DNA of 26,218 nt from a virus. Shown piece after piece: positions 8,741-17,684 of the stretch. Position 1 is the first letter of the stretch, and every line of letters starts with the position of its first letter. Under the pieces are notes generated by a model. That model worked only from the letters and a program-made list of their open reading frames with translations. It made no database searches and had not been told where the DNA came from. Both the position numbers and the translations under genes were made by a program. The DNA lies in IMG/VR virus record IMGVR_UViG_3300043410_000170, positions 1 through 26,218 of that record. One strand, written 5' to 3'.

Positions 8741-10399
8741 TTATGCGTATCTCGCTTTACTTACTAAAACTGTGTATGCAGCGGCACCTGTTCTGATTGT
8801 AGAGATTGTGTAACCCATGATACTATTAGCATTACCTGTTAGATCGCCTCCGTTTAGCATCTTTGTTGTTACACCTGTTGAACTACCATCGATAGTTATG
8901 CCACTTACAGATTGAGCAGTAGCGCCATTGGTGATGAATACAGTAGATGTTAGGGTTTCACCAACATTGAGCACACTACTCAAACGATAGTTATTACTAG
9001 AATAACCAGTGATATTTATCGACATCACACTAGTAGCAATTCCTGTAACATAAACAATACTGTTTCCAACTACATCAACTGAAATACTAGTTGGTGGTGT
9101 AGTTATTAGTTGTGTTTTCTCTTTTGCGAATGTAAATGTATCGCAATTTACAACTGGTTGAGTTGATGTGCCACCGATAGAGATATTATTGCCTGCTGTT
9201 ACACCAGTAACACCAGTTATCATTGATGCGAATGTGCCATCACCACGCAATACATTTGAAGCATTACCGTCTTTATTGACTGTAGCAATATTACCAACAG
9301 GCAACACAGACCAAGTGCCATCACCACGCAACCACTTACCACTATCAGCAATACTATTAGGTAAGTTTGTTGATTGAGTAGAGATATTTGCCCAAGTGCC
9401 ATCACCACGCAACCACTTAGTTGTATCACTAGGTTTAGACAGTTGTGCGATATCGCCTAAACCTAGGGAAGCACTTAGTTGATTTGATGTTGGACCACTT
9501 AGAGTTATTGTTCCACTGCCAGTAATTGGACCATTACTTGTTTGATCTGTTTTGATAGCAAATCCAAGAACACTGCCGCTTGCGCTAACGCTAGTAACTG
9601 TTCCACTACCACTTGGTGATACCCAACTTGTTGTTGTGCCATCAGTTTGTAAGAACTTACCACTGTTGCCTGTTTGTGTAGGTAACGATGAACCACTAGT
9701 AACAGTTTGCCAACTACCATCTTCTCGTAAAAATCTTGTTCCGCCAACTGTGGTATTTGGTAAAGTAGTAGCATTAGTTAGGCCTAGCGAACTTAGCAAG
9801 TTTGCTTTGCTAGGAACATTGAGTGTTAGTGTGCCAGTTGATGTGATTGGGCCGCCAGTTAAGGTTAGACCAAAGTTACCATCGCTAGTATTTGCTGTTG
9901 CTACGGCTACATTAGTAACTGTTCCACCACTACCACTTGTAACTGGACCCCAACTACCATCACTGCGTAAAACATTGCTTAGATTACTATCAGCAGCCAT
10001 GTTGATTTGTAGGTTGCCTAATGATAAGGATGATTTTAGTTGTTGAGGCGTAGGAACAGTTAGTGTGATTGTTCCAGATGTTGTAATTGGGCCACCAGTG
10101 AGTGTAAATCCTAACCCTGCCCCAGTATTAGCGGTTGATGTTGCTACACTAGTAACTGTGCCACTGCCAGATGAAGCATTTGTCCAATATGTTTGACCAT
10201 TAGCATATGTTGCTAGTACTTGACCTGCCGAACCACCTGAAATTTTAAGATTACTAGCAGAAACTGAAAATGAGTTAGCAGTAAGATTAGGAACTTCTAA
10301 ATCAGTGATGGCAGAAAAGTCAGCGTCTGCGTTGGCTAATGTATGAAATAAGCCATTTACTTCCTGTTGTTCTGTGCTAGTGTATGTTTTTATTGTCAT
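8741..10399 (-). CDS. Modular tail fibre, 552 residues
   Basis: Probable tail fibre. Three cassettes of the widespread phage-fibre pattern GSGTVTSVATST - GLGFTLTGGPITTSGTITLTVP occupy residues about 77-300. They alternate with short turns of the form LRGDGTW or LREDGSW, found at least four times. Residues about 50-70 carry the ISGGSAGQVLATYANGQTYW cassette also used in the two larger fibres. The last 150 residues lack the repeats and end in YTVLVSKARYA; this tail is the likely tip or receptor-contact part, by position only. ATG 10399 is preceded by TAGAAAGAAAATAA as ribosome-binding site. It sits 14 nt after the 1063-residue fibre and abuts the giant Ig-repeat gene (stop TAA then ATG). The RGD triplets belong to structural repeats and I attach no adhesion meaning to them. 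Confidence 0.75.
   Translation of the reverse strand: MTIKTYTSTEQQEVNGLFHTLANADADFSAITDLEVPNLTANSFSVSASNLKISGGSAGQVLATYANGQTYWTNASSGSGTVTSVATSTANTGAGLGFTLTGGPITTSGTITLTVPTPQQLKSSLSLGNLQINMAADSNLSNVLRSDGSWGPVTSGSGGTVTNVAVATANTSDGNFGLTLTGGPITSTGTLTLNVPSKANLLSSLGLTNATTLPNTTVGGTRFLREDGSWQTVTSGSSLPTQTGNSGKFLQTDGTTTSWVSPSGSGTVTSVSASGSVLGFAIKTDQTSNGPITGSGTITLSGPTSNQLSASLGLGDIAQLSKPSDTTKWLRGDGTWANISTQSTNLPNSIADSGKWLRGDGTWSVLPVGNIATVNKDGNASNVLRGDGTFASMITGVTGVTAGNNISIGGTSTQPVVNCDTFTFAKEKTQLITTPPTSISVDVVGNSIVYVTGIATSVMSINITGYSSNNYRLSSVLNVGETLTSTVFITNGATAQSVSGITIDGSSTGVTTKMLNGGDLTGNANSIMGYTISTIRTGAAAYTVLVSKARYA
9311..9419. repeat. 28-nt exact direct repeat inside the 552-residue fibre
   Basis: The 28 nt at 9311-9338 recur exactly at 9392-9419, offset 81 nt (27 codons, in frame); a third diverged copy starts near 9234. 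They encode the KWLRGDGTW turn. The length and identity suggest recent unit duplication or gene conversion in the fibre shaft rather than selection on protein alone. Confidence 0.8.
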
Positions 10400-10413
10400 T
10401 TATTTTCTTTCTA

Positions 10414-13400
10414 TTACCATGTTGATAGTGGTGAGCGTTTCCACTGAGTTCCAGTATAAACATAAATGTATTCTGTTCCTAGAATAATCTGTCCCTTTAC
10501 ACCACTATCAGATGATGAAGATGGAATAAAATTATTCACGTCATTTATAGTAAATGACTTACTGATGATACCTACTGTAGAGTTACCGATGCCTTGCGTG
10601 CCGCCGATACTTACTGTAGAGTTGCCGATGCTGCCGATACTTACTGTAGAGTTACCGATGCCTCGCGTGCCGCCGATACTTACTGTAGAGTTACCACCGC
10701 CACTGCCGATGCCGATACTTACTGTAGACGAGTCTATGATAGTTCTTTGTCCAGAGATAGTCAAGTCGTCGGACGCTAAGTAGGATTGGCCAGATGTGAA
10801 TTGCGCAAAATCAGTACTAGAATTACTAAGAAATAATTCACCATTCCCAAGTATCGATAAACCATTTTGTGTCCACACACCTCCAGCACTGCCATTAGGT
10901 CCACACCCTAAAAAAATATTCCCATTAGCATCTGGAATAGATACATATGAAGTGCCATTATCTATTGACGCCACAGTAACCGTTCCGCCATTTCCACCGG
11001 TAGTTACCCAACTAAGAACACCATTACCATTAGTAGATAACATCTGACCATTAGAGCCACCTGTAATAGTGATATTACCGATAGCCCCTAAGTTAGCCCC
11101 ACTAGAGATGTTTGCCGCACCAGCCACACTCAAATCACCCGCAAGAGTAGTGCTTCTATCAGCACCAAACGTAGCTACTGTTCTGCTAGTATTTGCCGTA
11201 GAACTAGATGTTTGAATTTTTACTGTTGTCGATGGGTAATTAGATAGCGCAGTAGGTAACGCAGTAATCGAACTAGTAATCATTGGCATCACTGGAGACC
11301 AACCACTAACGCCATCTAGTGAAGCATTACCAAGATTAGCACCTACAAATGCTTGACTACCAATAGCAGCTAAATCATCACCTACAGTTACGGTAGTAGC
11401 ACTGCCTCTACTTCCACGGGCCTTAGATAGAACAGTTTTTACTGGGAAATTATCACTACTATATCCAACACCAGTAATAGGTTGTGTGGCATTATATGTG
11501 GCTAATATTCGACCACCAGCAGTAGTCATTACGCCGTTAGCCCATGCTATAGTTGTATTAGCAATAACGTTAGCATTGTTCATCAATAGATATGAGCCTA
11601 CACCAGGAGCAGGCAACACATTTGAGAATGTGCCATTACCTAAGAATACTTGACCACTGTTACCAGTGATGTTGATGTTAGCAATATTGCCTACTCCAAC
11701 TACATTAGCAAGTGCTACACTATTAGCGACGGCAGATACATCACTGTTTGCGGCATATGCTGAATTAGCGGCATAGTTTGCGTTGGCAGAGTAGTTTGCG
11801 TTGGCGGCATAAGTTGCGTTCGCTACTACACCAGATACATTAGCACCTGCTACAGATAGGGCTATGTTGGCAGTGTTGGCAGTGTTGGCAATATTTGCGG
11901 TATTGGCTATGTTTGCTTGACCTGCGAAGTTAGCATAGTTGCCATCTCCACCTCCACCTCCACCAGTAGGAATGGCTACCCAAGTACCACTACCTGTTAG
12001 AATATTACTTACATTACCATCTAAATTTAATCTAGCAATATTACCAACACCAGTAACATTAGATAATGATACACTGTAAGCTACATTAGCCTCACTAGCG
12101 ATATCAGCAAAATGTGAATTCTGAACACCACCAACTACATTACTTCCATCAACAGACCAAGCATAATTGGCACTGTATGATTCACTAGCAAAGTTTGCTG
12201 AATTACTATTTGAGGCATAGTTAGCAATATTAGCGGTATTTGCTACGTTTGCCTCACCTGCGAAGTTAGCGTAATTAGCATCATCGTTTCTAATATTAAC
12301 CCATGTTCCATCACCTGCTAAAACATTACTAACATTACCATCTAAATTTACGGCAGCAATATTACCTACGACTGGTGCTTCTACCCAACTGCCATCTCCT
12401 CTAAGCATGTTTGCTATGTTACCATCTAAGTTCAGTGCTGAGATGTTACCGATATTAGCAATATTAGAATATTCTACAAGATTAGCAACGGCAGCAATAT
12501 TAGAGAAGTCACTGCTAAATGCGCTTGATACTTGACCATCTACATTGGCAGCATTTATGTATGAAATAGAACTACCATTACCGCTTACATGATTAGCAGT
12601 AACAGTATCAACTGTAAGAACTCCACCAGGAGCAGTTAGTGCTGTTTCACCACCAATGGACAATCCATCAGCAGTAGCACTTAAACTTGTATCACCCAAT
12701 ACAATGGTATTGTTACTTAGATACAGGTCTTTCCAACGACGAGTAGGACTACCTAAGTCATAGGTAACATTACTAACAGGTAGGAAGTGACCACTTAATT
12801 CAGCGCCACCACTATCAATACTCATCATAACGCTACCATCAATAGTAGTTCTGACAGCACCTGTTGCTAAGGTAGTTACTGATGTTGTAGTATTACTGAT
12901 ACTAGCACCACCAGATAAGTTTGTTAGTCCGCTACCATCACCAAAGAAAGCATTAGCACGAACATCAAAAGCATTTATGTTGCCAGAGAAATTACTAGTT
13001 GTAGCAATAGTTTGAGGTAAAATATCAACAGCAGTTCCAGCATTTAATACTCCAAGATATGTTAAAGTATTTCCTACTAATGAATATCTTGATGGATCTG
13101 ATAAAACGCCGCTAACAAATATCGACATCTGTGATACATTGCTGTAATACAAGAAAACATTATCAGTCCAACTAGGGAAACGAGTTTTAACATTAGGAGA
13201 TACAATATCAATACGAGGGATATTCACATAGCCAGGAGCAGTAGTCCATGATAGGTGTCCACTACCATCTGTTGATAGCATTTGACCGTTGCTACCACCA
13301 GAGATTGATAAGTTAGAGATATTAGCAACAGTTAGTTTTGTGCCGTCAGTAGATACACCAGTAATAGCGCCTAAATTGCCGTTATTATTGTATTGGATTT

Positions 13401-13605
13401 GACCATTACTGCCAGCAACATTCACATTACTGCTGCCGCCACCGCTAATGTTAGCCCATACACCATTACCATAGAGCACATGGTTAGCATTACCATCTAA
13501 GTTGAGAACACCGACATTACCAACTGCTGGTCCGCCTGTAGTGCCCTCAATGTAAAATTCAGCAACTATTTGCTGAGTTGTCATGTCTAAATTGAATGTG
13601 CTCAT
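10414..13605 (-). CDS. Large modular tail fibre with tandem repeats, 1063 residues
   Basis: Probable side tail or receptor-binding fibre. It contains NVSNVLAGDGTWV-type and SGGSNGQMLSTDGSGHLSW cassettes, the NVTYDLGSPTRRWKDLYLSN module (about 272-310) shared with the 982-residue fibre, and Asn/Ala-rich tracts (about 445-500 and 550-640) such as ANTANIANTANTANIA, broken by a poly-glycine hinge near 547. Residues about 959-1011 are short tandem repeats around GNSTVSIGG, encoded by near-identical DNA repeats. The C-terminus (GQIILGTEYIYVYTGTQWKR, then LSTW) matches the 'IYVCT..NTWKR..LSTW' ending seen in many phage fibres, so the gene is probably complete. The start follows the adaptor-like gene at once (stop TAA, then ATG), pointing to coupled expression and a functional pair. 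Repeat-rich, beta-structured trimer is inference from the family. Confidence 0.78.
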   Translation of the reverse strand: MSTFNLDMTTQQIVAEFYIEGTTGGPAVGNVGVLNLDGNANHVLYGNGVWANISGGGSSNVNVAGSNGQIQYNNNGNLGAITGVSTDGTKLTVANISNLSISGGSNGQMLSTDGSGHLSWTTAPGYVNIPRIDIVSPNVKTRFPSWTDNVFLYYSNVSQMSIFVSGVLSDPSRYSLVGNTLTYLGVLNAGTAVDILPQTIATTSNFSGNINAFDVRANAFFGDGSGLTNLSGGASISNTTTSVTTLATGAVRTTIDGSVMMSIDSGGAELSGHFLPVSNVTYDLGSPTRRWKDLYLSNNTIVLGDTSLSATADGLSIGGETALTAPGGVLTVDTVTANHVSGNGSSISYINAANVDGQVSSAFSSDFSNIAAVANLVEYSNIANIGNISALNLDGNIANMLRGDGSWVEAPVVGNIAAVNLDGNVSNVLAGDGTWVNIRNDDANYANFAGEANVANTANIANYASNSNSANFASESYSANYAWSVDGSNVVGGVQNSHFADIASEANVAYSVSLSNVTGVGNIARLNLDGNVSNILTGSGTWVAIPTGGGGGGDGNYANFAGQANIANTANIANTANTANIALSVAGANVSGVVANATYAANANYSANANYAANSAYAANSDVSAVANSVALANVVGVGNIANINITGNSGQVFLGNGTFSNVLPAPGVGSYLLMNNANVIANTTIAWANGVMTTAGGRILATYNATQPITGVGYSSDNFPVKTVLSKARGSRGSATTVTVGDDLAAIGSQAFVGANLGNASLDGVSGWSPVMPMITSSITALPTALSNYPSTTVKIQTSSSTANTSRTVATFGADRSTTLAGDLSVAGAANISSGANLGAIGNITITGGSNGQMLSTNGNGVLSWVTTGGNGGTVTVASIDNGTSYVSIPDANGNIFLGCGPNGSAGGVWTQNGLSILGNGELFLSNSSTDFAQFTSGQSYLASDDLTISGQRTIIDSSTVSIGIGSGGGNSTVSIGGTRGIGNSTVSIGSIGNSTVSIGGTQGIGNSTVGIISKSFTINDVNNFIPSSSSDSGVKGQIILGTEYIYVYTGTQWKRSPLSTW
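10571..10728. repeat. In-frame tandem repeat array, units 39-30-39-39 nt plus a partial
   Basis: Near-identical units start at 10571, 10610, 10640, 10679 and 10718 (partial), each opening with c(c/t)TACTGTAGAG on the plus strand. All unit lengths are multiples of three, so copy changes keep the frame; the minus strand encodes IGNSTVSIGG-like repeats near the fibre C-terminus. The second unit lacks 9 nt of its neighbours. This is a candidate for length variation by slippage or recombination. Confidence 0.9.
11741..11935. repeat. Low-complexity Asn/Ala-coding repeat region of the fibre
   Basis: Degenerate repeats of 9-18 nt (for example gtgttggca in tandem near 11870-11885 and gcggcata/gtttgcgttgg near 11750-11815) encode ANxANYA-type tracts. 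A second similar stretch lies at about 12160-12270, and a cca/cct triplet run coding poly-glycine at about 11943-11965. All are in frame with the fibre gene. Confidence 0.7.
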
Positions 13606-14085
13606 TTATTGATTTCCATATCTTACGATTAGACCCATCATTAGTTTGCGGACACTATCGAATCCGGTAACAGAACTAGGGTAGGTTGCTGTTATTGTGA
13701 TTACATTCAACAGCGTATTACTATTATCAGGCGTAACAAGAGTAGATGGTGCTGGAGTTGCAGACGCAGGTACTTTTAGAATACCGCTGCCATGCGCCTC
13801 TACAATATTTACTACTTCTAATCCAGCAATCGATCTAGCAGATATTTGTTTTGTAAAATCGCCTGTTGATATCAATTCGCCTGCTGTATTGTAGCCAAAA
13901 TTAGCAGTCATAATCTCACTAGTAACAGTGAAAGTCCATCCAGTGATATCAATTGGGATTGGAGTAGTGCTATTATCTTTGATTGTAAATGGGATTACAT
14001 ATTGCTCGCCAATACGGGTTTCCAAGAAGTCAATCTTGTCTCCTCCCTGTAACCATTTACCAAAATCACTTAATCGTAATGACAT
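13606..14085 (-). CDS. Small fibre-adaptor-like protein, 159 residues
   Basis: Unrecognised by name, but similar in length and pattern to the gene at 3407-3901: residues about 28-58 read YVIPFTIKDNSTTP, then PIDITGWTFTVTSE, matching the 'strand - D..G/T.P - D(L/I)TGW' N-terminal fold of fibre/baseplate adaptor proteins. The rest looks beta-rich and has no catalytic motif. It lies between the tail-tip J-like gene (26 nt away) and the 1063-residue fibre, whose ATG immediately follows its stop. I infer that it links that fibre to the tail tip. The ribosome-binding site is AGAAAGAAGG, nine nt before ATG 14085, the best extended match to a complement of CCUUUCU in the window. A generic minor tail protein is the alternative. 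Confidence 0.6.
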   Translation of the reverse strand: MSLRLSDFGKWLQGGDKIDFLETRIGEQYVIPFTIKDNSTTPIPIDITGWTFTVTSEIMTANFGYNTAGELISTGDFTKQISARSIAGLEVVNIVEAHGSGILKVPASATPAPSTLVTPDNSNTLLNVITITATYPSSVTGFDSVRKLMMGLIVRYGNQ

Positions 14086-14111
14086 GTTTGACCTTCTTTC
14101 TAATATTTATC

Positions 14112-17100
14112 TTATTTGTTTTTGTACTCGACGGCAGATAGAACACTACCACCGCACTTGACTACCTGGTTAGCATCACCTTTGAGACTGCCGATCACCA
14201 GATAGTAACCTAATTCTGTTCCCTTTGTGTATTGGGTATCAATAATTGTTGATGATACTGTAGCACCGTTTTGTAGTTGATGTTCCGCAGTAGCCGCTGT
14301 GCCAGTAGACATAACATCATCTAAACTACCACGATACCACAATCTTTCATATTTCAGTGTTTCATCAGGAGAGAAATTACTGCCTGTAGCAACTGAGAAA
14401 TCTGTTACTAAATCAGAGCGATTAACTAAGATAACGCCATCACCACCAATGACGAATGTTAGATAATCACTACTATGTTCAACTGAATAAAAGTTGCGTG
14501 TTTCATATCCTGTTGGAGCAGGAATCTTATACCATCCGATACCATCTGTTGATGTAATGATAGTGCCGTTATCGCCACAGATAACCCAGTTGCCACCACC
14601 GTAACGAACACTTCTTAGATCCTCAGTTATTATTTCACCAGTGCCGTAATCTAGGGCATCATAACGATACCATGTTTCACCATTGTTTGTAGAAGTAATG
14701 ATACTACCATCTGTTCCACATGCTACCCATACCAAATCATTTAGTGCTGGCGCCTCGTTACAAGCAACACTGTAAAGGGTATTAGTAAAATCACTATTAT
14801 CTGTATTTACTGCGGATTTAGCACTCCATACTTCTGTAGATGAATAGTTTTGTCTATTTGACTTTAAGATTTGTCCACTTTGTCCAACTACGATACAAGT
14901 GTAAGCAGCGGTGTAGTCCTCAGCACTGCCATACACGCTATACAAATTCTTTAGAACACCAGTAGTTTCTTTTGTCCATGTAGAAATATTCTGCGTAAAA
15001 CTAACAGGAGCATCAGTTACATTAGCACCACCGTTTCGATAGAAATAGATAGCGCCATTGTCACCAACTGCGATACTAGCACGACGATAGCCATTAGTTC
15101 CAGCAGTATTACTAACGACAGCAATATCATTTATGCCGCCACTAATCTTGTAACTGCCAGTGCCGCCAGGAGTAGTAGTGAACTTAATAGGCACAGGGTT
15201 AGAGTATCCACTGTTATTACGATAACCAGCGTTTACACTCTCTGGATAACTATTATCAGTATTTTGCCATGGACCAACTACCGCTGTTTGATATGGGAAA
15301 GTAGATGATGTTTGAAAGTATGGAATACTTGCTGTTAGTGTTTTAGAGGTAGAGTTGTTATTGTATTCACTCCATGTGTAACCGCCATCTATTGAGCGAA
15401 AATCATAGTTTAGACCTACTGCTTGTAGAACAGTTGCGTTTTGTTGTAGTGGTGTAGCATCATAACTATGGCGAATAGAATATGCTTTCTTTGTAAATGT
15501 AGGGTAAGCACTTGACTTCCATAGTTCTACTAAGTTAAATGTCGGGTTAGTAGCCGCATACACAGATGTTGAGAAGAATACATGAACACTGCCATTTGTA
15601 TTTTGACCAACAATAGTAGTTCCGCCAGCAGGCATAACGCCGCGAGTATTATTTGGCCACATTGTTTGACCATTTGTGTAGATAACATCAATCATATTAC
15701 TTGGATTGATTTTACCGCTAACACTACCAACTGGATTAGTAATCTTAGGTGACCAGATAAGTTCTACAGGGTCACTAAACTCACTCTTACGAACTAATCC
15801 GATAACACGAACACGCCAATACATGGTGCCAGCAGGCATACCAGCTACCTTGATACTCTCATACACTGGGTTACCAGGTGTAGAAATAGGATATTGAGAG
15901 CCAGCACTATTGTATTGTGTTTCGTATAGTTTGTAATTATTATCTGTTATTTGTTCTGTTGGACCATACCAGAATTCAATAGCCGCTGTAATGCCACTCT
16001 CTGGTATCTTTGCTTTTACCACGAATGATGGAGTATCGTCATCTTTAAGAATAGTAGCACTAGGAATCGTAGGAGCATCAGGTTTGGCTAGTAGTCCAGG
16101 GTCTACAACATAATTACTCAACGGTGGTGTGTAATCCTGAATCGTGAAGTTATCGTAAACTACGCTCGAATACTCGCTCAACTGTAACTTACATGTAAGT
16201 GATCCATCATCTGTGCGTTGTTCCTGAACTTGTGTAACACGAAACGGTTTGTTTGTCCAACTAAGACCACCACCACCAAATGGCTGATAAGTTAGTAAGA
16301 CGATATCACCAGCATCAACGGTAATAGCAGAGTAATCAGTAGTTAGATCAACAATGTAATCAGCACGACATTGCTCTAACTTACGATTACTCAAATACTG
16401 GCAGCGAACATAGTCGTTGACAAACGCATAGTTCATTGTAAGTCGCTGTGGTGGTTCAAATTTGTTTTGTAGTGATTGGGGTGTATCAGCATAAACAGTG
16501 TCTTGCTGTCCATTTGTCTTGTAGTTGTAGAATACGCTTTCAACACTATTAGGTGTATTATTTAAATCTAGTGGTGTAATATTGATACCACCAATGATAT
16601 TGTTAGGGTCTAATAGGAAAAGATCATTGATTGTTTTACTGCCAGGTAACTGATCATATGCTTTGTTAGTGATAACACTCCACTTGCCTACTGATTCATT
16701 GTATTGAATGAATGCGTCACTACATTGTGCCATCTGTTGCCAGTTAGACATTATACTAGCTGTTGGATCAATCATGCCATTGAAACGATAGCGTGGTTGA
16801 GTTGTTGAGCCACCGCCTACTGGAGTGAATGTAATTACTTGGTCAGCATAGGTATCTAGGTCTATGAAACTTTGTGTATTGATATCTGTAGGTTTTAAAC
16901 CAGCACCAAAGCGCGGATTAGTTAGATAGTCCATCATGGCACTACCAGGACGATAACCATCAGTTACGCCATTTTGATAGATGTTTGTTTCGAATTGTAG
17001 ATTGCCAGGTAAGCCAGTTACACCATCGTCGCTAGAATATACAATCTTCATAACCACAAAGATGGTGTTATTCATCTTCTCAGTGCCCTTCCAACGAGCG

Positions 17101-17684
17101 GCTTCAGTAATTTTAGTATCTTGTAGAATTTGATACGCAGTTTGCGTAGTTCCCTGTAGCGGTGTAGTACTGCCGTTGAAGAAATAGATCCACAAGTTAT
17201 CTGCTATTTTAGTGTCTTCTTGACCAGCGGCATTAGTTAATTTACTAACACGACCAGTTGATGTATCATACTCAGCCGTAGACCCATCCCATAAGATTTT
17301 ACCGAATGAGACAGTAGCGCTACCTACCGTTGGTGCTTCGCAGAGTGCTCCTACATACCACATTGTTTGATTATCAGTAGAAATCTTAGCATCAACTAAG
17401 ATAGGTGATAGGAATGCTTTACCATAAACTGCTGGAATCTTATTAGTTGTTCTTGCTGGAATAACTTGTGTATTGCCTGCTTGTGCCGTGGTTGAACCAT
17501 CAGGATTATCTTTTGCTGTAACAGCATTTAAGACACTACTAACCATCATAGTTGCTAACATACGCAAGCCTAGTGCTGGCGCATAAATTGCTAGGGCAAC
17601 AGCGGCAATAGCAGTTACTGGATTACTGATAATCGCTTTAATTGTGCCTGTAACGGCGTTCCATGCTTTTGATAACCAACTCAT
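14112..17684 (-). CDS. J-like tail tip protein with C-terminal Asp-box/propeller-like region, 1190 residues
   Basis: Central tail-tip (host specificity) protein. Residues about 10-55 contain hydrophobic Ala-rich helices (NPVTAIAAVALAIYAPALGL). Residues about 75-520 are the J/tip-attachment-like part (IPAVYGKAFLSPILVDAK, later PNSVESVFYN and DAGDIVLLTYQPFGGGGLSW). Residues about 533-660 look like a fibronectin-III-type domain (KPDAPTIP, MYWRVRVIGLVRKSEFSDPV). From about 690 to 1110 repeated motifs of the Asp-box/BNR or Ycf48 type appear: SIDGGYTW near 764, then GDNGAIYFYR, GQSGQILKS, GTDGSIITSTNNGETW near 998, GDNGTIITSTDGIGW near 1044 and GGDGVILVNR. These suggest a beta-propeller appended to the tip. 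The start overlaps the previous stop by one base (TAATG), with GGGAAGAAAG as ribosome-binding site. J-like identity rests on position after the tape measure plus sequence style; the propeller call is from motifs only. Confidence 0.75.
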   Translation of the reverse strand: MSWLSKAWNAVTGTIKAIISNPVTAIAAVALAIYAPALGLRMLATMMVSSVLNAVTAKDNPDGSTTAQAGNTQVIPARTTNKIPAVYGKAFLSPILVDAKISTDNQTMWYVGALCEAPTVGSATVSFGKILWDGSTAEYDTSTGRVSKLTNAAGQEDTKIADNLWIYFFNGSTTPLQGTTQTAYQILQDTKITEAARWKGTEKMNNTIFVVMKIVYSSDDGVTGLPGNLQFETNIYQNGVTDGYRPGSAMMDYLTNPRFGAGLKPTDINTQSFIDLDTYADQVITFTPVGGGSTTQPRYRFNGMIDPTASIMSNWQQMAQCSDAFIQYNESVGKWSVITNKAYDQLPGSKTINDLFLLDPNNIIGGINITPLDLNNTPNSVESVFYNYKTNGQQDTVYADTPQSLQNKFEPPQRLTMNYAFVNDYVRCQYLSNRKLEQCRADYIVDLTTDYSAITVDAGDIVLLTYQPFGGGGLSWTNKPFRVTQVQEQRTDDGSLTCKLQLSEYSSVVYDNFTIQDYTPPLSNYVVDPGLLAKPDAPTIPSATILKDDDTPSFVVKAKIPESGITAAIEFWYGPTEQITDNNYKLYETQYNSAGSQYPISTPGNPVYESIKVAGMPAGTMYWRVRVIGLVRKSEFSDPVELIWSPKITNPVGSVSGKINPSNMIDVIYTNGQTMWPNNTRGVMPAGGTTIVGQNTNGSVHVFFSTSVYAATNPTFNLVELWKSSAYPTFTKKAYSIRHSYDATPLQQNATVLQAVGLNYDFRSIDGGYTWSEYNNNSTSKTLTASIPYFQTSSTFPYQTAVVGPWQNTDNSYPESVNAGYRNNSGYSNPVPIKFTTTPGGTGSYKISGGINDIAVVSNTAGTNGYRRASIAVGDNGAIYFYRNGGANVTDAPVSFTQNISTWTKETTGVLKNLYSVYGSAEDYTAAYTCIVVGQSGQILKSNRQNYSSTEVWSAKSAVNTDNSDFTNTLYSVACNEAPALNDLVWVACGTDGSIITSTNNGETWYRYDALDYGTGEIITEDLRSVRYGGGNWVICGDNGTIITSTDGIGWYKIPAPTGYETRNFYSVEHSSDYLTFVIGGDGVILVNRSDLVTDFSVATGSNFSPDETLKYERLWYRGSLDDVMSTGTAATAEHQLQNGATVSSTIIDTQYTKGTELGYYLVIGSLKGDANQVVKCGGSVLSAVEYKNK

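Noticed and set aside
8741-10399. RGD integrin-type adhesion motifs
   Set aside because: The triplet is part of the LRGDGTW structural turn repeated across phage fibres; no reason to read it as an adhesion ligand.
10571-10728. CRISPR-like array
   Set aside because: Units are contiguous without unique spacers, are multiples of three and lie inside a fibre reading frame; no cas gene nearby.
434-13605. Diversity-generating retroelement target in a fibre gene
   Set aside because: No reverse transcriptase, template repeat with A-to-N pattern, or accessory gene in the window.
3978-14112. T4-type late promoters (TATAAATA)
   Set aside because: GATAAATA occurs on the minus strand near 3987-3994 and near 14100, but the first base differs, the context is AT-rich, and the gene set is not T4-like.
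14112-15660. Active sialidase on the tail tip
   Set aside because: Asp-box-like motifs are present, but I cannot see the arginine triad or other catalytic residues; only a propeller-like fold is suggested.
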